Below are positions 42,710 to 51,112 of a stretch of 64,000 bases of DNA, piece by piece. Positions within the stretch are counted from its first letter, which is position 1. Each line of letters opens with the position of its first letter. Position numbers and translations under genes: made by a program. The stretch is from a bacterium 210820-DFI.6.37 (GTDB lineage Bacteria > Bacillota > Clostridia > Peptostreptococcales > Anaerovoracaceae). The DNA lies in NCBI GenBank assembly GCA_020558355.1, contig JAJCKG010000008.1, positions 62,001 to 126,000 of the forward strand, given 5' to 3'. The notes below the pieces were generated by a model. The model was given only the letters and a program-made list of their open reading frames with translations, did not search any database and was not told the origin of the DNA.

Positions 42710-44118
42710 AACGTTTTTCAATCAAGGTCCGAGTGACCATATGGTACGCTTTTTTCCTGACGCTTCTGGTATGTCTGATTTTCGCCTCCCTGATCTATAC
42801 CAGCAACCGTCTGGTTCAGGGGGATATTCAAGGGGATCTGCAGGCGGTGGTAGAGGACAGCCTGGTGGACATTTCCATTGAAAACGGAAGGCTGGAAATC
42901 GATGACGATATGGTGAACTACCGGGATGGAATCTATGTGCTGGTTTATCAGGAGAACAATTTTATTGTTACCGGCGCTCTTCCTTCCGGGATCAATTCAG
43001 AAATTCCTTTTATTTCTGATACGGTTCGGAAAATCCGGGATTCCGGAAAGGAATTTTATGTTTACGATCACCTGATCAGCGAAGAGGATTTTCCCGATGT
43101 ATGGGTCCGGGGTCTTACCTCCGCAGATCTGACTGCGTCGGACCCGGCAATCGTCTTTATGATGCGGATGTTTTTCATCCTGCTGCCCGCTTTGATTCTG
43201 CTGGCAGCCATTGGAGGATATTCCATTACAAAGCGGGCGTTTCTTCCGGTATCGCAGATTACCGAAACAGCCGGGCACATTGAGGCCGGGACAGATCTTT
43301 CCCAGCGGATCGGTCTGGAATATAAAACGGGATCGAAGGATGAAATCTATCGCCTTTCCGCTACCTTTGACCGGATGCTGGACCGGCTGGAGCGGTCCTT
43401 TGAAGCCGAACGGCAGTTTTCCAACGACGCGTCCCACGAGCTGCGGACCCCGCTGTCCGTTATTATGGCGCAGTGTGAATACGCCTTGAAAAAGACCAGC
43501 ACAGAGGATGAGGCCCGAACCTCTCTGGAGGTGATTCTGGGGCAGTCGAAAAAGATGTCCGCCCTGATCAGTCAGCTTCTGACTCTTGCCCGGGCGGACC
43601 AGGGGACCTTTCGGCTGGAGCTGGAAGAGCTCAATGTAAGCGAGGTCACCCGAATGGTGGCTCTGGAGCAGGAAGCCTTTGCCGCGGAGCGGGGCATCGA
43701 GCTCCAGCAGGATATTGAGCCCGACCTTTACGCGAAGGTGGACGAGTCCCTGTTCATGCGGCTGTGGATCAATTTGATTTCCAACAGCGTAAAATACGGA
43801 AAAGATGGCGGCTTTGTCCGGGTCGTTCTGAAAGCCGGTGACGGGCTTTTGACCGGTCAGGTCATCGATGACGGCATCGGAATTCCGGGGGACGCGCTTT
43901 TGAAAATCTGGGACCGCTTTTATCAGGTAAACCCGTCCAGAAGCGACGGAAACAGCGCCGGACTGGGGCTTTCCATGGTAAAGTGGATCGTTACCGCTCA
44001 CCACGGTCAGATTACGGCAGACAGCGCTGTGGGTCAGGGAACAAGGTTTACCTTCACCCTGCCATTAAATAATGAAAAGGAGATTAACGATTATGAAAGA
44101 GAAAGTATTGAAGAATAA
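42706..44118 (+). CDS. sensor histidine kinase
   Basis: 470 residues. Membrane helices at about 12-32 and 150-172 enclose an extracellular sensor of about 118 residues; HAMP about 170-225; phospho-His244 in NDASHELRTPLSV; N box NLISNSVKYG, and DDGIGIPGD and SAGLGLSMVKW of the ATPase. Signal unknown. The PepSY protein that follows may modulate it, as such pairs are common in Clostridia. Confidence 0.94.
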   Translation: MKRFSIKVRVTIWYAFFLTLLVCLIFASLIYTSNRLVQGDIQGDLQAVVEDSLVDISIENGRLEIDDDMVNYRDGIYVLVYQENNFIVTGALPSGINSEIPFISDTVRKIRDSGKEFYVYDHLISEEDFPDVWVRGLTSADLTASDPAIVFMMRMFFILLPALILLAAIGGYSITKRAFLPVSQITETAGHIEAGTDLSQRIGLEYKTGSKDEIYRLSATFDRMLDRLERSFEAERQFSNDASHELRTPLSVIMAQCEYALKKTSTEDEARTSLEVILGQSKKMSALISQLLTLARADQGTFRLELEELNVSEVTRMVALEQEAFAAERGIELQQDIEPDLYAKVDESLFMRLWINLISNSVKYGKDGGFVRVVLKAGDGLLTGQVIDDGIGIPGDALLKIWDRFYQVNPSRSDGNSAGLGLSMVKWIVTAHHGQITADSAVGQGTRFTFTLPLNNEKEINDYERESIEE

Positions 44119-44743
44119 AACACTGGTTATTGTTGTCGCGGCAATTGTACTGGCAGGCATCGGCTTTGCCGCCGGTATGGCAGTAAAAACCTCTCTTGCT
44201 GAAAACAGCGGAGATTACATCGGAGCGGAACGGGCCAAGAGCATCGCTCTGGAAAACGTAGGGGTCTCTTCCTCAAAAGCGACCTTTACGAAAGTGGAGG
44301 TTGATCCTTCTGAGCACCCGGCTGTATATGATATCGAATTCTATACCGCTTCCAATGAATACGACTTTGAGATCAACGCTTTTACAGGCGAAATTCTGGA
44401 AAAGAGCAGCGAAGCGTTCCAGACTCTGCCATCCGCGGAGGAATCGTCTCAGCCGGAAACATCAGCTCAGACTTCCCCTCAGCCGTCTGACAGCGCGGTC
44501 CAGACGAAAAATAATTCTGGTTCCTCCAATTCCGACTACATCGGCATTGACAAGGCAAAGAGCATCGCTCTGAAGCACGCCGGACTTTCCAACGTAACCT
44601 TTACAAAGACAAAGCTGGATTCCGATGACGGAGTAAAGACCTATGAGATCGAATTTATTTCCGACAACTGGGAATACGAATACGAAATCAACGCTTATAC
44701 CGGCGCGATCATGGATTATGGAAGTGAAAGAATCGATCACTAA
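44093..44743 (+). CDS. membrane-anchored protein with two PepSY domains
   Basis: 216 residues. An N-terminal anchor (about 9-29) then two PepSY repeats, at about 40-108 and 150-215, each starting DYIGxxxAKSIAL and ending EYDFEINAFTGEIL. A Ser/Gln/Pro linker separates them. PepSY domains are thought to inhibit or bind extracellular peptidases or sense the cell surface. The start at 44093 follows GGAG and overlaps the kinase gene by 26 bases. Confidence 0.88.
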   Translation: MKEKVLKNKTLVIVVAAIVLAGIGFAAGMAVKTSLAENSGDYIGAERAKSIALENVGVSSSKATFTKVEVDPSEHPAVYDIEFYTASNEYDFEINAFTGEILEKSSEAFQTLPSAEESSQPETSAQTSPQPSDSAVQTKNNSGSSNSDYIGIDKAKSIALKHAGLSNVTFTKTKLDSDDGVKTYEIEFISDNWEYEYEINAYTGAIMDYGSERIDH

Positions 44744-44764
44744 AGGGCAGCTCCGCTGCCCTTT
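44742..44764 (+). terminator. terminator after two-component operon
   Basis: AAAGGGCAGC-TCC-GCTGCCCTTT; T tract is short. Confidence 0.55.
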
Positions 44765-44880
44765 GGCGTTCCGGTCCTTTCGTAAAAAAATTTCCGTTTT
44801 ATTGGTAATTTTCTGTTTTCTTTTTCCCTCTGAGGGTATAGGATAGGTATATGGGAAATACTAATCTGGGAGGTTGATTT

Positions 44881-47418
44881 ATGAAAACACTGAAACTACA
44901 GGAAGGTCTTTACTGGACCGGAATCCTTGATCCGCAGCTCCGCGTATTCGATATTATTATGAACACAGAATACGGGACTACTTACAACTCGTATCTGATC
45001 AAGGGCTCAGAAAAAACAGCGCTCTTTGAAACAGCCAAGGCAAAGTTCATGGACGAATATCTTGACAAGCTCACGTCCCTGATTGACGTTAAAGATATCG
45101 ACTATATCATTGTAGATCACACAGAGCCGGATCACGCCGGATCCGCGGAAAAGCTCATCCAGCTGAACCCGGCTATCAAGCTGGTGGGAACAGCTACTGC
45201 CATCAGCTTTATGAAGGAGATCTGCAATACCGAATTCGCTTCCATTATCGTAAAGGAAGGAGACTGTCTGTCTCTGGGCGACAAAACGCTGCGTTTCATC
45301 GCCGCGCCGAACCTGCACTGGCCTGACTCTATGTACACTTATGTAGAAGAGGATAAGGTTCTCTTCACCTGCGACTCTTTCGGCGCTCACTACAGTCTGG
45401 ACCAGGTTCTCAGCTCCAAAATTACGGATCAGGAAGCTTACATGAGCGCGCTTCGCTATTATTATGACAATATTATCGGCCCGTTCAAGCCGTATGTACT
45501 TAAAGCCATCGATAAGATCGCGGATCTTGACATCGATATGGTATGTCCTGGCCACGGCCCTGTCCTGGACGATGATCCGTGGAAAATCATCAACATCTAC
45601 AAGGACTGGTCCACAGAAGTCAATCCTAACACAAAGAAAACCGTAGTGATTCCTTATGTAGCGGCTTACGGCTACACCGAGATCCTCGCGAACAAAATCA
45701 CGGAAGGGATCAAAGCCAGCGGCGATATCGAAGTAAAGCTCTTTGATATGGTCACTTCCGATCAGGCGGAGGTTCTGGGAGAAATCTACTGGGCAGACGG
45801 TATCCTCTTAGGAACGCCGACCATCCTGGGTGAAGCGCTGAAACCGATCTGGGATCTGACGACTTCTATCTTCCCTGTGCTCCACGGCGGAAAGATCGCG
45901 TCCGCTTTCGGCTCCTACGGATGGAGCGGTGAAGGCGTTCCTCACATCATGCAGCGGCTTGTACAGCTTCGCATGAAGGTATTCGGCGAAGGTCTGAGAG
46001 TTCGCTTCAAGCCTTCTGAAAAGCAGCTGGCGGAAGCCTATGAGTTCGGTTATAACTTCGGCCGTTCCGTGCTGGAAGGCTCTATTGTGGAACCGGAAGC
46101 CGCCCCTGCCGGAAAGCGCAGCTGGAAGTGTCTGGTCTGCGGCGAAATCATCGAAGGGCCAAATCCTCCGGAAAGCTGTCCAATCTGCGGCGTAGGTCCG
46201 GAACAATTCGTGGAGGTTACTACCCAGGAAGTAACTTATTCTTCTCTTGCTGAAGATAAGATCATTGTGGTAGGAAGCGGTATCGCGGGACTTTCCGCTT
46301 GTGAAGCCATCCGCAAAAGAAACAAGGTATGCTCCATTGAAATGATCTCCAATGAAAGCGTATTCTGCTACAACCGTCCAATGCTGACAAAAGGCATCCT
46401 GTCTGAATTCGACGCGCTGAATTTCTTCACAAAGCAGCTGGATTGGTATGAAGAAAATAAGATTACGCTGACACTGGATACAGAAGTGACCGCCATCGAT
46501 ACAGCCGCGAAGGAACTGACCCTTTCCAGCGGTGAAAAACGCGGCTATGACAAGCTGATTCTGGCAACCGGAGCGGAATGTAATGTTCCGCCGATCCCAG
46601 GTTCCGATTCAAAGAATGTATATACCATCCGCAAGCTGGCTGACGCCAATACCATTCGTGAAAAGATCGATTCTGTAACCGATATCGCTCTGATCGGCGG
46701 CGGCGTTTTAGGTCTGGAAGCGGCGTGGGAATTCCGCAGAGCCGGAAAGAATGTAACAGTTCTGGAGGTTTCCGACGCTCTCATGAAGAATCAGCTGGAC
46801 CCGCGGGCTTCTCAGCTCTTGAAGGAAGCCGCTGAAAAGTCCGGTATTACCGTTCTGACAGAAATCAAAATCCAACAGATCACAGAATCCGGCGTGGAGC
46901 TGGCAGACGGAACTAAGATTTCGGGACAGATGGTCATCATCTCCGCAGGCGTAAAACCGAATGCGGCCGTCGCGGTAGCTGCCGGAATCGACGGCGACCG
47001 CTGGATCAATGTGAACAACAAAATGGAAACCAGCGCGGACGGCGTCTATGCCGCGGGTGACGTGGCAATGTGCAACGGCGTAAGCGTCGGAATCTGGAAT
47101 CAGGGCCTGGAAATGGGTAAAGTTGCCGGCGCGAACGCGGCTGGCGATGATATCGCTTACAAGGCTGTTACTCCATCCAACGCCTATAGCGGTATGGGTA
47201 TTGAGCTCTTTGCCATCGGCGACAACGGCAAGAAGGCGGATCTTAACTATAAGGCCATCGAGCTGGCTGATCCGGCAAAAGGCGTTTATAAAAAGCTGTA
47301 CTTTGTCAACAACCGCTTTACAGGCGGGATCCTCATGGGCGATGTAAGCCAGTCCGCGAAGCTGCTGACAGGCTACGAAAAGCAGCTGAAGCTGGAAGAG
47401 ATGATGGATGTGCTGTAA
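44881..47418 (+). CDS. flavodiiron protein fused to rubredoxin and NADH:rubredoxin oxidoreductase
   Basis: 845 residues in four parts. The metallo-beta-lactamase domain (1-250) has di-iron ligands HTEPDH (His80, Glu82, Asp84, His85), further His in NLHWPDS, Asp in TCDSFGAHY and His in CPGHGPV. A flavodoxin FMN domain covers about 255-400. The rubredoxin (about 414-445) has CLVCG and CPICG. An FAD/NADH oxidoreductase (about 455-845) has GSGIAGLSA and GGGVLGLEAAWE. This is the class F layout: a self-contained chain from NADH to the di-iron site that reduces O2 (or NO) to protect the anaerobe. GGGAGG precedes the ATG; monocistronic. Confidence 0.95.
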   Translation: MKTLKLQEGLYWTGILDPQLRVFDIIMNTEYGTTYNSYLIKGSEKTALFETAKAKFMDEYLDKLTSLIDVKDIDYIIVDHTEPDHAGSAEKLIQLNPAIKLVGTATAISFMKEICNTEFASIIVKEGDCLSLGDKTLRFIAAPNLHWPDSMYTYVEEDKVLFTCDSFGAHYSLDQVLSSKITDQEAYMSALRYYYDNIIGPFKPYVLKAIDKIADLDIDMVCPGHGPVLDDDPWKIINIYKDWSTEVNPNTKKTVVIPYVAAYGYTEILANKITEGIKASGDIEVKLFDMVTSDQAEVLGEIYWADGILLGTPTILGEALKPIWDLTTSIFPVLHGGKIASAFGSYGWSGEGVPHIMQRLVQLRMKVFGEGLRVRFKPSEKQLAEAYEFGYNFGRSVLEGSIVEPEAAPAGKRSWKCLVCGEIIEGPNPPESCPICGVGPEQFVEVTTQEVTYSSLAEDKIIVVGSGIAGLSACEAIRKRNKVCSIEMISNESVFCYNRPMLTKGILSEFDALNFFTKQLDWYEENKITLTLDTEVTAIDTAAKELTLSSGEKRGYDKLILATGAECNVPPIPGSDSKNVYTIRKLADANTIREKIDSVTDIALIGGGVLGLEAAWEFRRAGKNVTVLEVSDALMKNQLDPRASQLLKEAAEKSGITVLTEIKIQQITESGVELADGTKISGQMVIISAGVKPNAAVAVAAGIDGDRWINVNNKMETSADGVYAAGDVAMCNGVSVGIWNQGLEMGKVAGANAAGDDIAYKAVTPSNAYSGMGIELFAIGDNGKKADLNYKAIELADPAKGVYKKLYFVNNRFTGGILMGDVSQSAKLLTGYEKQLKLEEMMDVL

Positions 47419-47442
47419 AGCGCTGTATTTCTCAGACTTTAA

Positions 47443-47472
47443 GGGAACCGGTTAAGTCCGGTTCCTTTTTTG
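47443..47472 (+). terminator. terminator after flavodiiron gene
   Basis: GGAACCGG / CCGGTTCC stem, 6-base loop, then TTTTTT. Confidence 0.85.
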
Positions 47473-47513
47473 CTTGCCTAAAAAGGGCTAAAAAACAGAA
47501 CATTCATGAATCC

Positions 47514-47564
47514 TTGCGGCGCCCCACGGCCTTTGTTATAATATTTATGAAAATATTTTCATAA
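47514..47564 (+). promoter_or_regulatory. promoter and palindromic operator of codBA
   Basis: TTGCGG (47514-47519), 17 bases, TATAAT (47537-47542). A perfect 20-bp palindrome, TTATGAAAATATTTTCATAA (47545-47564), covers the start point. This is a strong repressor-operator geometry. No regulator gene is adjacent. Confidence 0.7.
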
Positions 47565-47648
47565 TCACTATTTTTTTCAAAGAGTGCAAGCTGTTTATTG
47601 GAAGCTTTACCAAGGAAGCGAAAACGGCTTTTTACTAAGGAGGACACT

Positions 47649-48893
47649 ATGAAAGAGGATAGAAAAGAAACCAGGCCTGCCGCGGCAGACGCGGATTATT
47701 CGCTGGAAGCTGTTCCCGAAACCGCCCGTAAAGGATTTCGGAGCATGTTCTTTGTCATGCTGGGATTTACATTCTTCTCGGCCAGCATGAGTGTAGGCGC
47801 GAAGCTGGGCAACGGCCTGGATTTATCGGGATTTATCGGAGCGTGTGTAATTGGCGGCCTTATTTTATCCGTATACTGCGGGCTGCTGGCGTACATAGGA
47901 GCGGATACCGGACTGAACATGGACTTGTTGTGCAGACAGACCTTCGGAGCCAGGGGTTCTTATTTATCCTCCTTCGTTCTGGGATTTACTCAGATCGGCT
48001 GGTTTGGCGTTGGCGTGGCCATGTTCTCTATCCCCACCGCAGAGCTTTTAGGAATCAACGAATGGATCATCACCATCGCCGCGGGCCTGCTCATGACAGC
48101 GACCGCCGCTACTGGAATGAAAGCTCTGGAAGTAGTAAGCACCATATCCGTTCCATTGATCGTGATTCTGGGCGTTTATTCCATGGTCACCGCTGCCGCT
48201 GACGGCGGAGGCATCGTGGCCGTTTTCAGTCAGTCCGCTGGAAAAATCACTCTGTTTACTGGAATCGGATATGTAATCGGCTCTTTTATTTCCGGAGGAA
48301 CCGCCACACCAAACTTTATCCGTTTTGCAAAAAACAGAAAGGTCGCGGTATGGACCACTGTAATCGCGTTCTTTCTGGGCAACACGCTCATGTTCTGTTT
48401 CGGCGCGGTCGGAGGAGCCTTTACTGGCGCGGACGATATCTTTTATGTCATGATTGCGCAGGGACTTGCCATTCCGGCTATTATTGTCTTAGGCGCGAAT
48501 ATCTGGACCACCAATAATAACGCGCTTTATACCGGCGGCCTTGCCATCTCCAATATTGTGAAGGTGCGTATGAAAATAACCACCTGGATCGCGGGGATCG
48601 TAGGAACCGCGCTGGCCATATGGCTCTACTGGAACTTTGTAGGCTGGCTCAATATCCTGAACTGCGCACTGCCTCCAATCGGAGTGATCGTCATACTGGA
48701 TTATTTTAAAAACCGCAGCAAATTCAACGGAACCCACAAGCCGGTGGATGTAAACTGGTTTAATATAGGCGGTATCGTAATCGGAGCCGTCTGCGCGAAT
48801 TTGATCCACTGGGGCATTTCGGCAGTCAACGCGATGGTCATCGCGGCTGTCTGCTATTTTATCGGAGAACTGTTTAACAAAAAGGAGGCGTAA
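47649..48893 (+). CDS. codB: cytosine permease
   Basis: 414 residues with about 12 membrane helices. [39 protein letters not shown] and the [10 protein letters not shown] segment fit NCS1-family CodB. It imports cytosine (or a related base) by proton or sodium symport. The start at 47649 follows AGGAGG; it ends 4 bases before codA. Confidence 0.9.
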   Translation: MKEDRKETRPAAADADYSLEAVPETARKGFRSMFFVMLGFTFFSASMSVGAKLGNGLDLSGFIGACVIGGLILSVYCGLLAYIGADTGLNMDLLCRQTFGARGSYLSSFVLGFTQIGWFGVGVAMFSIPTAELLGINEWIITIAAGLLMTATAATGMKALEVVSTISVPLIVILGVYSMVTAAADGGGIVAVFSQSAGKITLFTGIGYVIGSFISGGTATPNFIRFAKNRKVAVWTTVIAFFLGNTLMFCFGAVGGAFTGADDIFYVMIAQGLAIPAIIVLGANIWTTNNNALYTGGLAISNIVKVRMKITTWIAGIVGTALAIWLYWNFVGWLNILNCALPPIGVIVILDYFKNRSKFNGTHKPVDVNWFNIGGIVIGAVCANLIHWGISAVNAMVIAAVCYFIGELFNKKEA

Positions 48894-48897
48894 TTCC

Positions 48898-50133
48898 ATG
48901 TTATTTAAAAACGCGAGCATTGAAAATTCAGCGGAGACCTCTGATATCAGAGTGACCAACGGCAAATTCGAAACCATTGCCCCAGGCCTGAGTCCGGTTC
49001 CGGGCGAGGAAGTGATGGACTGCGAAGGAAGGCTGGTCCTGCCGCCTTTTGTCGAGTCCCATGTTCATTTAGATACCTGCCTGACAGCCGGGCAGCCCAG
49101 ATGGAATATGAGCGGCACCCTCTTTGAGGGGATCGAGCGCTGGGAAGAACGGAAAGAATTTCTGACAAAAGAAGATGTGAAAAAACGGGTCAACCAGGTG
49201 ATCCGCATACAGGCGGCCAATGGGATTCAGCATATCCGCACTCATGTGGATATCAATGATCCAAAACTGACCGCGCTGGAAGCCATCCTTGAACTTCGCG
49301 AGGAAGTAAAGGACTTTATCCAGATCCAGATCGTCGCTTTTCCGCAGTACGGCATCCTCAGCTATCCCAAAGGGAAGGAGCTGCTGGAAACGGCCCTGAA
49401 AATGGGAGCCGACGCGGCAGGCGCTATCCCCCATTTCGAATTCACCCGGGAATACTCCGTAGAATCCCTGAACATATGCTTCGACCTGGCGCAGAAATAT
49501 GACAAGATGATTGATATTCACTGCGATGAAATCGATGATGAAGCCTCAAGAGGATTGGAAACGGTAGCGACTCTGGCTTATGAAACTGGAATGAGAGATA
49601 AAGTTACAGCCTCTCACACGACGGCTATGCACAGCTATAACAACGCCTATGTGATTCGGCTGATGCGGATTCTGAAAATGTCCGGAATAAATTTTGTGGC
49701 AAATCCATGTGTCAATGTGCATCTCGGAGGCAGAGCCGACACCTATCCGAAACGCCGCAGTCTCACGCGGGTCAAAGAGCTGACCGCGGAAGGCTGCAAT
49801 GTCTCCTTTGGAAACGATGATGTCTTTGATCCATGGAATCCTTTAGGCAACGCCGGAATGCGCGATGTTGTCTACATGGGTTTGTTTACCGGACATATGA
49901 TGGGTTATGAAGAAATACTGGATTCATACAAATTCGTTACCACCAACGCCGCCCGTACGCTGGGCCTGGGTGACGCGTACGGGATCAAGGAAGGAAACAA
50001 CGCCAATTTCGTAATAATAGACGCAAAGAATTATTATGATGCGTTAAGCTATGACAAGCCGGTAACCGCTTCCTATAAGGAAGGCCGTCTCATTGCGAAA
50101 ACGGTCCCCGCGGAAAGCAGCGTATTCTTTTAG
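48898..50133 (+). CDS. codA: cytosine deaminase
   Basis: 411 residues, amidohydrolase barrel. Metal ligands His55 and His57 in ESHVHLDTC, His in [14 protein letters not shown] with the catalytic Glu, His in [11 protein letters not shown], and Asp in [13 protein letters not shown]. This DDxxDPW form is the CodA signature. It deaminates cytosine to uracil. AGGAGG at the end of codB precedes it; the pair forms a salvage operon. Confidence 0.93.
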   Translation: MLFKNASIENSAETSDIRVTNGKFETIAPGLSPVPGEEVMDCEGRLVLPPFVESHVHLDTCLTAGQPRWNMSGTLFEGIERWEERKEFLTKEDVKKRVNQVIRIQAANGIQHIRTHVDINDPKLTALEAILELREEVKDFIQIQIVAFPQYGILSYPKGKELLETALKMGADAAGAIPHFEFTREYSVESLNICFDLAQKYDKMIDIHCDEIDDEASRGLETVATLAYETGMRDKVTASHTTAMHSYNNAYVIRLMRILKMSGINFVANPCVNVHLGGRADTYPKRRSLTRVKELTAEGCNVSFGNDDVFDPWNPLGNAGMRDVVYMGLFTGHMMGYEEILDSYKFVTTNAARTLGLGDAYGIKEGNNANFVIIDAKNYYDALSYDKPVTASYKEGRLIAKTVPAESSVFF

Positions 50134-50242
50134 CTGATCCCGCGTTCTTCTTCCTTAACAAAAACGGACAGGAAAGGTATTCATAAAAAAGACAGGCGGA
50201 ATGGCTCCGCCAAACCCATATGGAAATCTCTATGAATCGCTG

Positions 50243-50258
50243 TTCTTTTATAAAAGAA
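50243..50258. promoter_or_regulatory. palindrome in the promoter region of the enoyl-CoA hydratase operon
   Basis: TTCTTTTATAAAAGAA, a perfect 16-bp palindrome. It lies just upstream of a possible promoter (TTTACA, 18 bases, TAAAAT, about 50265-50294). A weak GGCGGA/TCCGCC stem (50195-50211) after codA is the only other structure in this gap. Confidence 0.4.
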
Positions 50259-50326
50259 AACGATTTTACATCCTGATTGGCCCACTTCTAAAATGAAGTT
50301 ATATTTATACTCAAAGGAGGCCAATT

Positions 50327-51112
50327 ATGAATTATCAAACCATCCGTCTCGATACGATTTCACCTGGTATCAAACGGTTACTTTTAAATCGCCCGGACGC
50401 CCTGAACGCTCTGTCCCTGGACATGCTGGACGAGCTTTTAGACGCGCTGGGTCACCTGCAGCGGGATACAGACTGCCGGGTGCTGATCCTGACCGGCGCG
50501 GGGAGAGGATTTTGCGCTGGAATCGATTTGAAGGAAATGACTGCCATGATGCGGCAGGACAATTATCCGGAAGCTTTCTGGCAGCTGCAAAAAAAGGTAA
50601 GCGATATTATCCAGCTCTTTCGGGCTGTTCCTCAGCCGGTTATCGCCGCTGTTAACGGAGCCGCCTGCGGCGGCGGTCTGGCGCTGACATTATGCTGTGA
50701 TATCCGGGTCACTGTACCGGACGCCAAATTTATCGCGTCCTTTATCAATGTAGGTATGACCGCGTCTGATATGGGCGTCAGCTATTTTCTGCCCCGGCTC
50801 ATCGGCCAGTCCCGGGCCAGTGAATTTATGCTTACCGGCCGTACAATCTCCGGCACAGAAGCCGGACAGATCGGCCTTGCTTCCAAGGTGGTGACGGCAG
50901 AAGATTTGATGGACGCGGCCCAGAGCTACGCGGAATGTCTCTTGGAAAAGAGCCGCCTGGGGCTGCTCCTGACAAAGGAGGCTTTGAATTCCTCTATGGA
51001 CGCCGCCTCCCTTGCGGATCAGATCCATATAGAAAACCGTAATCAATATATTTGCGCGACTTCCGGCGACTTTGCCAATGGGGCAGGCCGCTTTCTGAAA
51101 GGAAAAAAATGA
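50327..51112 (+). CDS. enoyl-CoA hydratase/isomerase family protein
   Basis: 261 residues, crotonase fold. Oxyanion-hole segments GAGRGFCAGIDL (about 60-71) and NGAACGGGLAL (about 107-117). At the position of the usual catalytic Glu it reads GMTASDMGVSYFLPRLIG, with Asp, as in several isomerase-type or hydratase members such as the PaaG group. Substrate unknown. It overlaps the flavin reductase gene by 4 bases (ATGA), so the two act together. Confidence 0.88.
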   Translation: MNYQTIRLDTISPGIKRLLLNRPDALNALSLDMLDELLDALGHLQRDTDCRVLILTGAGRGFCAGIDLKEMTAMMRQDNYPEAFWQLQKKVSDIIQLFRAVPQPVIAAVNGAACGGGLALTLCCDIRVTVPDAKFIASFINVGMTASDMGVSYFLPRLIGQSRASEFMLTGRTISGTEAGQIGLASKVVTAEDLMDAAQSYAECLLEKSRLGLLLTKEALNSSMDAASLADQIHIENRNQYICATSGDFANGAGRFLKGKK

